64,000 bases of DNA from assembly GCA_020630795.1 (NCBI GenBank), contig JAHDIK010000008.1, positions 107,510-171,509 on the forward strand, in the 5' to 3' direction. Below the pieces are notes generated by a model. That model did not search any database, had not been told where the DNA came from, and was given only the letters and a program-made list of their open reading frames with translations. Of the stretch, positions 45,946 to 56,257 are shown in pieces. This DNA comes from Colwellia sp. GTDB taxonomy: Bacteria > Pseudomonadota > Gammaproteobacteria > Enterobacterales > Alteromonadaceae. The position numbers were made by a program, and so were the translations under genes. The first letter of the stretch is position 1, and each line of letters opens with the position of its first letter.

Positions 45946-48801
45946 ATGAAAAAAGTATTCAACCATAAAGTTCTACCAATAGCATTAGCTGTATCAAGCG
46001 CTTTGTACAGCCAACAAGGTTTTTCACAACAAAAAGACGATATTGAAGTAATTCAAGTTTCGGGGATTCGTAGTAGTTTAACTGAATCGATGGATTTAAA
46101 GAAAAATGCGTCATCAATTCAAGACAGTATTGTTGCGGAAGATATTGGTAAATTCCCCGATCAAAACGTTGCAGAATCTCTTCAACGTATTACGGGTGTA
46201 ATGATTTCTCGTACAAACGGTGAAGGTGCAAAAGTTACTGTTCGTGGGTTCGGGCCAAAATTTAACTCTGTACATCTTAATAACCGCATAGTGGCAACAA
46301 CCGATCGCGGAAGAGAATTCGACTTTCAATCCTTACCCTCTGAACTAATTTCTGGTGCTGATGTTGTTAAAGCCTCTCGCGCTAACATTTCTGAAGGTAG
46401 TTTAGGTGCTTATGTAAACATTAGAACTGCTCGCCCTCTAGATAAAGCAGGCTTTCAGGCAGCAGGTTCAATAAATGCTAAATACAATGATTTAGCAGAA
46501 AAAGTAGACCCAAAAATATCAGCGATTGTGAGCAATACCTTTGTAGATGATAGTGTTGGTTTATTATTTGGTATTTCCCAGCTAGATGTTACTAACCGTA
46601 TAGATAGCGCCGGCGCTAACCGTTGGGCATTTTTTGATGCATCTGACACAGCTTTTGCGCCAGGTCCAATCGTTGACGAAAGTGGCAATGCAGTTAACAG
46701 CGGAAACATTTGGTTTCCAGGCCGAGCATGGTATTCAATGGACACTGAATCAAGAGTACGTACCAGTGTAAACTCTACACTTCAGTGGGCGCAAAGTAGC
46801 GACCTTACTCACACTGTAGATGTTCTCTATTCTAAATTAGATCGAGAAGCCTTCGGTAATGGTTTACAGGTACCAACTCAACGCGATGGGTTTACAGATG
46901 TTGTAGTATCTCAATACGGTACAGCATTAGCAGCAACTAAAGCAGCTAGCCCTATTGATGGACGCTTTCAACTTGAAGGTCAAGAATCTGAGCAATGGGC
47001 TACAGGCTTCAACAGTACTCTATACAAAGATGACTGGACATTTGAGTTAGATTTATCGTATTCAAAAGCCGAAGCGATAGAAAAAAGAGGCGCGTATATT
47101 CCACACATTGTAAACGCAAGTGTTGATCAAAGCGTTCTTCCAGGAGATCCGGGATATAAACCAAATCAAGAGTTTGGTCTTATTTTAGGTGAAGACTATA
47201 TCCGTTACGACAGCCGAGGTGGCGATGTAATTGAAGTTGAATCTACGCTTGATTGGTCAGATCCTGCTTCTATTCGAGCACATTGGAATGACGTAGCTCA
47301 ATTTGAACGAGAAGACGAAGTTAAGTCACTTAAATTTGACGTTAACTATCAACTAGACGACGGAATTTTTACCTCAATAGACGCTGGTATTTCTGTAGGG
47401 CAACGTGAAAAATCTCAAACTGCATTTCGTATTCCTGATGGCTGTGTGAACGTTGCTTTACCTGAAGCAGAACAAGTACGTACATGTAACTCCAGTATTG
47501 ATTTAGACGATAATATTTTCTCTATTAACAACAATAGCGGATTCTTAAGTGACGTATCTGGTAACTTCCCTCGAGACTTTGTGTTAATCAATGATCTTAG
47601 CGCTTTTACTGATGCTATCGGGCAAATACGTAAAGAGCCTAACTGGACACAAACAACGATACGACCAAATGAAACTGTCTCAAACACAGAAGACACACTA
47701 GCGATTTACGCTCAGTTAAATATGGAAGGAGAAACCTCATTATTCAACTGGAGCGGTAACGTTGGTTTCCGTCACGTGAAAACCGATGTTGCTTCTGTAG
47801 GTAACACCATAGAGTTGCTAGCAGTAGAGTCAATTTTAGGTGGATCTGAAGGCGGTCTAATTGAACCTACGTACACAGATCCTGCCTTTTTAACGAAAGA
47901 AAATGATTACTCAAACTTTCTCCCAAGTGCAAACGTTAGTTTAGACTTTCAAAATGGTTATTTCTTAAAAGCTGGTGCAGCGAAAGTGATGACACGCCCA
48001 GCAATAGAAGATGTTGGTGTAAACCGTTCGTTTAACTATGTACGTTCGACTGATGCATTCCAAACGGGTGGTAACCCGTTGCTTGAACCATATGAAGCAA
48101 CTCAATTAGATATATCGTTAGAGTACTACGCTGAAAATGGTGACTCATATAGCTTTGCCGTTTTTAGAAAAGACATCGCAACTTACATATCTACGAGTAC
48201 AGTACAACGAAGCGACCGTTTCATCATTGATAAATTAGATGCGAACGATAACGTAATCCAAGTACCATTGGTAGAAACTATTACCGAGAAAAGCAATAGA
48301 GATGGTGGTACAGTAAACGGTATTGAAATTGCAGCATTACACTATTTCGACTATTTACCGGGGATATTAAGTGGCTTTGGCGTACAGGCAAACTACACAT
48401 ACACAGATAGTAGTGATGATAATGCCGACACCTTTACACAACAAAATGTAATGGCGCCTGGTAATGGTTTAGAAGGCTTGTCTAAAAATGCATATAACGT
48501 TATAGCGTTTTACGACAAAGAAGAGTTCCAAGCACGTATCGCATATAACTGGCGTGAAAGTTTCTTAGAATTCCGTCAAGGTCCAGTATTAGGTAGTAAC
48601 GGTATACCTCAACATGTAGAAGATTATGGTCAATTTGATTTTAGTACTTCATACGACATTAATGAGAACTTTACAGTGAACGCTGAAATAATCAACTTAA
48701 CAGATGAAAGTAACTTACGTTACGCGGATGTTAGAGAACGTGTTGTTAACTTAGCTTACTCAGGCCGTAGATATCAAATTGGGGTTTCAGCTAAATTCTA
48801 A
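45946..48801 (+). CDS. TonB-dependent receptor (Xanthomonas/Caulobacter-type, TIGR01782-like)
   Basis: A 951-residue outer-membrane receptor. A signal peptide to about residue 28 precedes a TonB-box-like DIEVIQVSG. The plug domain contains IGKFPDQNVAESLQRITG, the hallmark of the TonB-Xanth-Caul subfamily, and VTVRGFGPKFNSVHLNNR. A 22-strand barrel ends in F (YQIGVSAKF). This subfamily usually imports oligosaccharides in marine bacteria. No glycoside hydrolase, SusD or sugar regulator is adjacent, so the ligand is unknown. It is flanked by a long AT-rich upstream region and a strong terminator. Confidence 0.92.
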   Translation: MKKVFNHKVLPIALAVSSALYSQQGFSQQKDDIEVIQVSGIRSSLTESMDLKKNASSIQDSIVAEDIGKFPDQNVAESLQRITGVMISRTNGEGAKVTVRGFGPKFNSVHLNNRIVATTDRGREFDFQSLPSELISGADVVKASRANISEGSLGAYVNIRTARPLDKAGFQAAGSINAKYNDLAEKVDPKISAIVSNTFVDDSVGLLFGISQLDVTNRIDSAGANRWAFFDASDTAFAPGPIVDESGNAVNSGNIWFPGRAWYSMDTESRVRTSVNSTLQWAQSSDLTHTVDVLYSKLDREAFGNGLQVPTQRDGFTDVVVSQYGTALAATKAASPIDGRFQLEGQESEQWATGFNSTLYKDDWTFELDLSYSKAEAIEKRGAYIPHIVNASVDQSVLPGDPGYKPNQEFGLILGEDYIRYDSRGGDVIEVESTLDWSDPASIRAHWNDVAQFEREDEVKSLKFDVNYQLDDGIFTSIDAGISVGQREKSQTAFRIPDGCVNVALPEAEQVRTCNSSIDLDDNIFSINNNSGFLSDVSGNFPRDFVLINDLSAFTDAIGQIRKEPNWTQTTIRPNETVSNTEDTLAIYAQLNMEGETSLFNWSGNVGFRHVKTDVASVGNTIELLAVESILGGSEGGLIEPTYTDPAFLTKENDYSNFLPSANVSLDFQNGYFLKAGAAKVMTRPAIEDVGVNRSFNYVRSTDAFQTGGNPLLEPYEATQLDISLEYYAENGDSYSFAVFRKDIATYISTSTVQRSDRFIIDKLDANDNVIQVPLVETITEKSNRDGGTVNGIEIAALHYFDYLPGILSGFGVQANYTYTDSSDDNADTFTQQNVMAPGNGLEGLSKNAYNVIAFYDKEEFQARIAYNWRESFLEFRQGPVLGSNGIPQHVEDYGQFDFSTSYDINENFTVNAEIINLTDESNLRYADVRERVVNLAYSGRRYQIGVSAKF

Positions 48802-48831
48802 AACATTAGTTACAAATACAGTGTTACTAAC

Positions 48832-48870
48832 AAAAAAGCCTTTACTTGATTATAAGTAAAGGCTTTTTTT
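48832..48870. terminator. Bidirectional terminator between the receptor and ssb
   Basis: A 16-bp perfect stem (48832-48847 with 48854-48869; AAAAAAGCCTTTACTT arm) has a 6-nt loop, and flanking A- and T-runs serve both strands. Confidence 0.9.
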
Positions 48871-48919
48871 AAATATATAAACTAAATGTCTAATGTGACA
48901 CTTTTACATTTAACGTGAT

Positions 48920-49576
48920 CTAGAACGGAATATCATCATCAAAATCAATAGTAGGCTCTTGAGGGTTTACCTTTGGAGCAGCTTGTTGATTTTGTTGTTG
49001 GAAGCCACCTTGAGGCTGCTGTGGTGCTTGTTGCTGAAAACCACCTTGCTGTTGTGGTGCTTGTTGCTGATAACCACCCTGTTGTTGAGGTGCTTGTTGC
49101 TGGAAGCCACCTTGCTGTTGAGGCGCTTGATTATAAGCTGGCTTAGCAGGTGCTTGTTGTTGAAAGCCACCTTGTTGCTGAGGTGCTTGCTGTTGGAAAC
49201 CACCTTGAGAAGCACCGCCACCTTGGCGAGAATCTAACATTTGCATTACGCCGTTAAAACCTTGTACAACAACTTCTGTTTTGTACTGGTCTTGGCCTTG
49301 CTGATTCTGCCATTTACGTGTTTGTAATTGACCTTCAATATATACTTTTGAACCTTTTTTAAGGTATTCACCAGCAACTTCAGCTAGCTTTCCAAAAAGA
49401 GATACGCTGTGCCATTCTGTTTTTTCTTTTTGTTCGCCTGTTTGTTTGTCTTTCCAACTTTCAGATGTTGCTACGGTAATGTTTGCAACCGCACTGCCAT
49501 TAGGCATAAAACGAACTTCAGGGTCTTGGCCTAAATTTCCAAGAATAATAACTTTGTTGACACCACGACTGGCCAT
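48920..49576 (-). CDS. ssb: Single-stranded DNA-binding protein with long Gln/Gly repeat linker
   Basis: A 218-residue SSB. The OB fold spans 1-112 ([40 protein letters not shown]). A disordered linker spans 113-209, and the acidic interaction tip is DFDDDIPF. The linker contains six GGF/GGYQQQ units, several exactly [11 protein letters not shown] (11 residues), making it longer and more regular than E. coli SSB (178 residues total). SSB protects ssDNA and recruits repair and replication partners through the tip. No LexA box was found upstream, unlike E. coli. Confidence 0.97.
   Translation of the reverse strand: MASRGVNKVIILGNLGQDPEVRFMPNGSAVANITVATSESWKDKQTGEQKEKTEWHSVSLFGKLAEVAGEYLKKGSKVYIEGQLQTRKWQNQQGQDQYKTEVVVQGFNGVMQMLDSRQGGGASQGGFQQQAPQQQGGFQQQAPAKPAYNQAPQQQGGFQQQAPQQQGGYQQQAPQQQGGFQQQAPQQPQGGFQQQNQQAAPKVNPQEPTIDFDDDIPF
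48992..49201 (-). repeat. Tandem Gln-rich repeats in the ssb linker
   Basis: About 210 bp encode repeated [12 protein letters not shown] units (residues 126-195). The near-identical 33-bp DNA units explain several apparent reading frames on the opposite strand. Confidence 0.85.
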
Positions 49577-49741
49577 ACGTAAATCCTATCTCTGCAGCAA
49601 ATACTATTTACTGATAATACATCTAAAATCCAAAGTAGATTTAAATGCTAATGTTTTAAAAATGGGAAATTATTCTACCACCGAATACGAATAATTTCTG
49701 AAATTTTGAGTAATTTTACAAAATATTTTGTGCTTAATAGA

Positions 49742-50146
49742 TTAGTTATTATTTTCCAATAGCATATGAGATTTCATTTGATTAATAACCTCTTCTGATA
49801 TTGTTTGAGCTTTTTGTTGTTCAAAACAAAAGTGCACCATTACCGCTGTACCTGACGCACATTTTTGATCTTTTTGCCAAAGCTCTTGGTACACATCAAA
49901 TGACGAATTACCAATACGACTAATATAAGTACGAACTTCCATTTCATAACCGTAATGCATTTGAGCATGAAACGTTACGTCAATTTTCGCTAATATGAGT
50001 TGCCATTTAGTTACATCGAGTTCCGGCATGAACATTTTGAAAATAGGGTCTCGCCCTCCCTCAAACCATACTGGAATCATTGTGTTGTTTATGTGCCCTA
50101 AGGCGTCTGTATCTGTAAATCGAGGGGTGAAAGTTTCACTAAACAT
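49742..50146 (-). CDS. Hotdog-fold acyl-CoA thioesterase (YbgC/FadM-like)
   Basis: A 134-residue hotdog thioesterase. DTDALGHINN carries the catalytic Asp region of 4-hydroxybenzoyl-CoA-type enzymes, and the length is normal. It hydrolyses acyl-CoA thioesters; FadM-like members remove long-chain or unsaturated acyl-CoAs. It lies 49 bp after pssA and not far from fadH on the same strand, so a lipid role is plausible. The exact acyl preference cannot be read. Confidence 0.87.
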   Translation of the reverse strand: MFSETFTPRFTDTDALGHINNTMIPVWFEGGRDPIFKMFMPELDVTKWQLILAKIDVTFHAQMHYGYEMEVRTYISRIGNSSFDVYQELWQKDQKCASGTAVMVHFCFEQQKAQTISEEVINQMKSHMLLENNN

Positions 50147-50195
50147 TGGTTAACACCTAAAATTTATGAGTAAGTTGTACTAAAGCCAGAGTCTT

Positions 50196-51506
50196 TTAAA
50201 GAAATCGTTTAAGCAGCCTATCAACCTGAGTCATTCTAATTTTTTTAATGAGTTTACGCGGCTTAACACCATAGTCTTTAACGGTTTCGATATCGCTAAA
50301 ATGTTTAATAACGCGTGTATGTTCGAAAATTGTATCAATCTCTTTATTTAATATAGGCATAAGTGACTGTTCAGGGTCGTTCAACAGTAAGCCATTTTCC
50401 AAATCTAAAGACCATGCTCTAGGGTTTAAATTACTCCCTGTCAGCATATGATACTGTTGATCGCCTACAATGCCTTTTAAATGAAAACTATGGTTTTCAT
50501 GTTTCCATAAACGAATAGTTAGCGAGCCATTATTAATAAATTTTTGCCAACGCTTAACAAAACGAAATAGCAGCATTTCATATAGGTAAGGAATAATACC
50601 TATTGTGCTAAAGTCGTTTTCTTCTGGAATATAAAAGTCGTTGGCGGTTTTATCACCCACCACAATAGTAATTTGAACACCTCTTTTTAACGCTTTAATC
50701 ACGTCTTTTTTCAGTGCTTTAGGCAAATTAAAATACGGTGTAAAAATTAGTAACGAAGAATGGCTTTTTTGTACAACTTTTCTTATATTTTTATTTAGCT
50801 CGTTTCGTCGTGCACCACACGCTACTAAAGGTTTTACAGTAACGTTATTGCTAAGAGTGCATTGTTTAATTGGATAGCTAGCAGTTTTAATAAACTTTTT
50901 AAGTTTGGCGACATTCTTTGGGCTGTAATCAACTATCGGGCCATCATTCAGTTTTGGACATAACGCTGATTCTACAAACGTTGTATTTAGGTACTCACAA
51001 AAACCATCGGTTAATGACTTGTTGTTTATTTGATAATAACGATCTAAACGATACTTATCATGTTGATACATATACACATCATTAATACTGGCTCCGGTAT
51101 AAAAAAGCTCATGGTCAAAAACCATTCCTTTTAAATGCAATACGCCTAAGATTTCTTTGGTTTTAACCGGTACACCGTATATATGAATGGGTTGGCTGTA
51201 TTGCTCAGCAAGTTTTAAATAGAGGCCTCTGTTACCTAAACTTTGTTTCTCGCCGATGAGGCCACGTTGAGCACGATGAAAATCAACAAATATCTTAATA
51301 TCTAACGTAGGGCTTAAAGCCTTTGCTTTATATAAGGCATGTAAAACTTCTCTACCTGCGTCATCGTCTTGCAAATAAAGGGCGGTAATATAAATTCGTT
51401 GTTTGGCGTTTGCAATTAATTGAAGTATCGATGTTTTATATGCTTTGGGAGAGTATAAAGCTTGGATAGCTGAGCCTGAATTGTCAGATTGAGACAACGA
51501 GTCCAT
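50196..51506 (-). CDS. pssA: CDP-diacylglycerol-serine O-phosphatidyltransferase (PssA, phospholipase D family)
   Basis: A 436-residue protein of the type I PssA class. Two HKD motifs are readable: HLKGMVFDHELFYTGASIND (first) and FHLKGIVGD followed by LTGSNLNPRAW (second). QDDDAGREVLHAL near the N-terminus matches E. coli PssA (451 residues). It makes phosphatidylserine, the precursor of phosphatidylethanolamine, at the membrane surface. The thioesterase follows on the same strand. Confidence 0.92.
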   Translation of the reverse strand: MDSLSQSDNSGSAIQALYSPKAYKTSILQLIANAKQRIYITALYLQDDDAGREVLHALYKAKALSPTLDIKIFVDFHRAQRGLIGEKQSLGNRGLYLKLAEQYSQPIHIYGVPVKTKEILGVLHLKGMVFDHELFYTGASINDVYMYQHDKYRLDRYYQINNKSLTDGFCEYLNTTFVESALCPKLNDGPIVDYSPKNVAKLKKFIKTASYPIKQCTLSNNVTVKPLVACGARRNELNKNIRKVVQKSHSSLLIFTPYFNLPKALKKDVIKALKRGVQITIVVGDKTANDFYIPEENDFSTIGIIPYLYEMLLFRFVKRWQKFINNGSLTIRLWKHENHSFHLKGIVGDQQYHMLTGSNLNPRAWSLDLENGLLLNDPEQSLMPILNKEIDTIFEHTRVIKHFSDIETVKDYGVKPRKLIKKIRMTQVDRLLKRFL

Positions 51507-51683
51507 TGATTACCTTAGAATTTTATAAATCGTGAATCGGTTATTATAACTAAATATTTGTGTAAGTAACCTCAAAAGTAAATTATGTCTAATTTTCGTT
51601 TATTGCACTCAGAATGGTATGGAAATATTTGAAGACACTAAGCGCTTCAGGATTACTATTTTAGCGAGAGCGGATGAAAGATA

Positions 51684-51717
51684 ATGAAAGAGCGAACTTG
51701 TTCGCCCTTTCATCTTT
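51684..51717. terminator. Hairpin downstream of fadH
   Basis: The stem ATGAAAGaGCGAA/TTCGCcCTTTCAT has a CTTG loop and one mismatch. The better T-tract (CTTTTTA) is on the plus strand; on the minus strand, where fadH is transcribed, the tail is weaker. Confidence 0.55.
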
Positions 51718-51742
51718 TTATGTAATGCAATAATTACGTGGA

Positions 51743-53779
<2,037 letters not shown>

Positions 53780-53807
53780 TCACTATTTAATTCGTTAAAA
53801 AAACCTA

Positions 53808-53824
53808 AAAAGGTCTAACCAGTT
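53808..53824. promoter_or_regulatory. FadR-like operator upstream of fadH
   Basis: AAAAGGTCTAACCAGTT differs from the AACTGGTC-N-GACCAGTT consensus at three of 16 specified positions. It sits directly upstream of fadH, the expected target. Confidence 0.6.
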
Positions 53825-53996
53825 ATATATAAAGTAGATGTTGTTGATGAAAAATTCAAGCTTTATTTTGACACCTGTCAGATTAAATTATTTTACATTT
53901 GATATTTACACCGAGAATCGATTCAGTATGCTGTTGCGCTACACCTTTTCTTTTCACATTCAGTGCTTTTCTACCTCTATTTTTTTAGTTTATTTT

Positions 53997-54479
53997 ATGT
54001 ATAAAAAAGAATTACTTAATAAAATTATTGAACACCTTCATTCAGAACTGTCGAGCACAGAGCTGGCTGCAAAGAATGCGCACTTGGCAGCAACAGATGA
54101 CCAATCGGTTGCAGAAACGCAATATGATACGTTAGCCATTGAAGCGAGTTATTTAGCGGAAGGACAATCTAGAAGAGTTGAAGAAATTAAACATTCGCTG
54201 GCTTTATTTGAGCAATTATCAAAAAACATCCCTCAAAATGTAACCATAGTAAATATTGGGAGTTTAGTTCAGTTAGAGCAAGATAAACAAGCTAATGCTT
54301 GGTTTTATATTGGGCCAGCAGCTGGCGGTTTTAGGTGTGAAATTGAAGAACATACATTCACTGTAATAACACCACAATCACCGGTTGGGCAAGCACTTAT
54401 GAATAAAGAAGAAGGTGATGAAATCAATATCAGAATTGGAGATATTTTAACAACCGATTACATAAACAGCATCATGTAA
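53997..54479 (+). CDS. GreA/GreB-family transcription elongation factor-like protein
   Basis: A 160-residue protein from ATG 53997; a longer reading from 53838 adds an unlikely hydrophobic leader. The N-terminal half is a helical hairpin (ELLNKIIEHLHSELSSTELA...) with acidic residues at the predicted tip (TDDQSVAETQYD). The C-terminal half ends with the Gre-like SPVGQALMNKEEGDEINI. Canonical GreA cleaves backtracked RNA through acidic tip residues in the RNAP channel. The low match in the coil makes this a divergent, Gre-related RNAP-binding factor rather than GreA itself. It is convergent with the YajR gene. Confidence 0.75.
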   Translation: MYKKELLNKIIEHLHSELSSTELAAKNAHLAATDDQSVAETQYDTLAIEASYLAEGQSRRVEEIKHSLALFEQLSKNIPQNVTIVNIGSLVQLEQDKQANAWFYIGPAAGGFRCEIEEHTFTVITPQSPVGQALMNKEEGDEINIRIGDILTTDYINSIM

Positions 54480-54480
54480 A

Positions 54481-54513
54481 GCTAAGCGGTTTAAGTGTAA
54501 TTAACCACTTAGC
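54481..54513. terminator. Imperfect hairpin between the Gre-like and YajR genes
   Basis: GCTAAGCGGTT (54481-54491) pairs with AACCACTTAGC (54503-54513) with one mismatch. No strong T-tract follows on either strand, so it is only a candidate. Confidence 0.35.
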
Positions 54514-54537
54514 CTAAACAGTCAGCAGAGCGAATAT

Positions 54538-55902
54538 TTACGGGTTAAGAATCGCTTTAATGTTTGTTATATCTGCCACTTTTTCATCTATTTTTAGATA
54601 AGCGACAGATTCTTGATAAACTAAAGTAGCCTCTAGTACACCAGGCATATTAATCAAATGCTCTGCTACAACGTCTGCTTGCTCTTCACTTTCTAGTGAT
54701 GTTGAAAAACTAAAGCTTTTAGACTTTTTCAACGGCTGCATACCTAATGTTCCAATAAACCACAGCACACATAATAGCGCCATTGCTAAAAAGATAACTT
54801 GTTCATCGAAGCGTGTGGCTATTGCCCCGCCTACTACACCACCAGCAAATGCCCCTAAAAACTGACTACTAGAATAAATACCCATCACACTTCCCTTAAC
54901 ACCAGCTGGCGCAAGTCGAGAAAGAATAGAAGGCATAGTTGCTTCTAGGTAGTTAAATGCAGTAAAAAACATAACGATGAGCAATACTAACGTCCAAAAG
55001 CCCAACGGTAACATCCACAATAAAAATAACGCCAAAGCAAGCAATAACACCATACTTGAAAACATTTGGGTTTCTTTTTGCTTTTTAATACCTGCAATCA
55101 TAAAGGGCACCATAAGGAAAAAAGATCCCAATAGCGCAGGTAGGTATAATTGCCAATGCTGTTCTAACGCTAAGCCGCTATTAACAAATTGTTTAGGTAA
55201 CGTAACAAAACATGCGGTAAGTGCCATATGCAAAATAAACACGCCCCAGTTTAAGCGTGTTAATTGCGGATGACGAATGAGTTTTCGAATTTGCGCAGGT
55301 AACGCAATATTGTCACCTTTTGGTGCTTTGTTCACGGTATGAGGAACCATAAACTGAATCATCACCATCGCAAAAATAGTTAATATTGCCGTTAACCAAA
55401 ACAAGCCACTCAAACCAGCATACTGAGCAACAATAGGGCCCATTATCATCGCCACGGTAAATGACAAGCCAATAAACATACCTATAGTAGCCATGACTTT
55501 AGGTCGTTGTTCTTCGCGAGTAATATCCGCAGCTAATGCCAAAATAGCACTAGCGATAGCGCCCATACCTTGCAAGGCTCTACCAAACACAACACCGTAG
55601 ATAGTTTCAGACATTGCAGCAACAACGCTACCAACAAGAAAAACCACTAAACCAAACAAGATAATAGGTTTTCGGCCAAATTTATCAGACAAAATTCCCA
55701 TAGGGATTTGCAGCATCGCTTGTGTTAAACCGTATGCGCCTATTGCTAATCCAATCCATACAGGGCTATAACCGGCTAATTGCTCTCCATAAATAGCAAA
55801 TACGGGCAATATCATAAACAAACCAAGCATACGTAAACCGAAAACGGTGGCTAATGAAAACGCTGCTTTTTTTTCTATTGTGTTTAAACCCGTGGCACTC
55901 AT
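54538..55902 (-). CDS. yajR: MFS transporter YajR-like, with C-terminal YAM domain
   Basis: A 454-residue protein: twelve MFS helices followed by a soluble ferredoxin-like YAM domain (about 390-454, LINMPGVLEATLVYQESVAY). Motif A is GILSDKFGRKP, and FGLRMLGLFMILPVFAIYG aligns closely with E. coli YajR. The substrate is unknown even in E. coli. It lies between ssb-side genes and uvrA, the usual order for this MFS gene in marine gammaproteobacteria. It is divergent from uvrA. Confidence 0.9.
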   Translation of the reverse strand: MSATGLNTIEKKAAFSLATVFGLRMLGLFMILPVFAIYGEQLAGYSPVWIGLAIGAYGLTQAMLQIPMGILSDKFGRKPIILFGLVVFLVGSVVAAMSETIYGVVFGRALQGMGAIASAILALAADITREEQRPKVMATIGMFIGLSFTVAMIMGPIVAQYAGLSGLFWLTAILTIFAMVMIQFMVPHTVNKAPKGDNIALPAQIRKLIRHPQLTRLNWGVFILHMALTACFVTLPKQFVNSGLALEQHWQLYLPALLGSFFLMVPFMIAGIKKQKETQMFSSMVLLLALALFLLWMLPLGFWTLVLLIVMFFTAFNYLEATMPSILSRLAPAGVKGSVMGIYSSSQFLGAFAGGVVGGAIATRFDEQVIFLAMALLCVLWFIGTLGMQPLKKSKSFSFSTSLESEEQADVVAEHLINMPGVLEATLVYQESVAYLKIDEKVADITNIKAILNP

Positions 55903-56257
55903 TTACGTATACTTTTTCTGTTTTTATGGTCAATCAATTGGGCGTTATATTATCACGCCTACTCGTTGAACAAAATCATAATTACTTCAATCAGGTAGCT
56001 CAATCAGCTATATGTCTAAGTGTTCCCTGATAGTGGCGAGAACAACATAATAAAGCAAACTCCCGCGTAAGTAGTTGCTCTGAATCAATAGAGTAAAAAT
56101 CAAAAGTATTTTTTACAATCAATTCATTGCCCTTCCTCATTAAAACACTTTGATAAATAGAAAATTAAACAAAACACTGTATCAATACACATTATTACAT
56201 GATCTCCGCATAAATTTTATGCGATAATGCTTGGTTCAAAGTCCACACGGAAAAGTT
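55903..56257. other. 355-bp divergent region between yajR and uvrA
   Basis: Contains the LexA-like box (56177-56192) near uvrA. The remainder is AT-rich and shows no ORF or RNA that I recognise. Confidence 0.5.
56177..56192 (+). promoter_or_regulatory. LexA-like SOS box of uvrA
   Basis: CTGT-N8-ACAT matches CTGT-N8-ACAG with one mismatch. The centre is the perfect dyad TGTAT-CA-ATACA. It lies 66 bp before the uvrA ATG. Confidence 0.55.

Noticed and set aside
48959..49237. Open frames on both strands over the ssb linker
   Set aside because: They are shadows of the CAA/GGT-type repeats in ssb; leucine-rich or lysine/asparagine-rich products without start signals.
49577..49741. LexA box in front of ssb
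   Set aside because: The only partial candidate (CTGATAATACAT near 49610) lacks the CTGT half-site.
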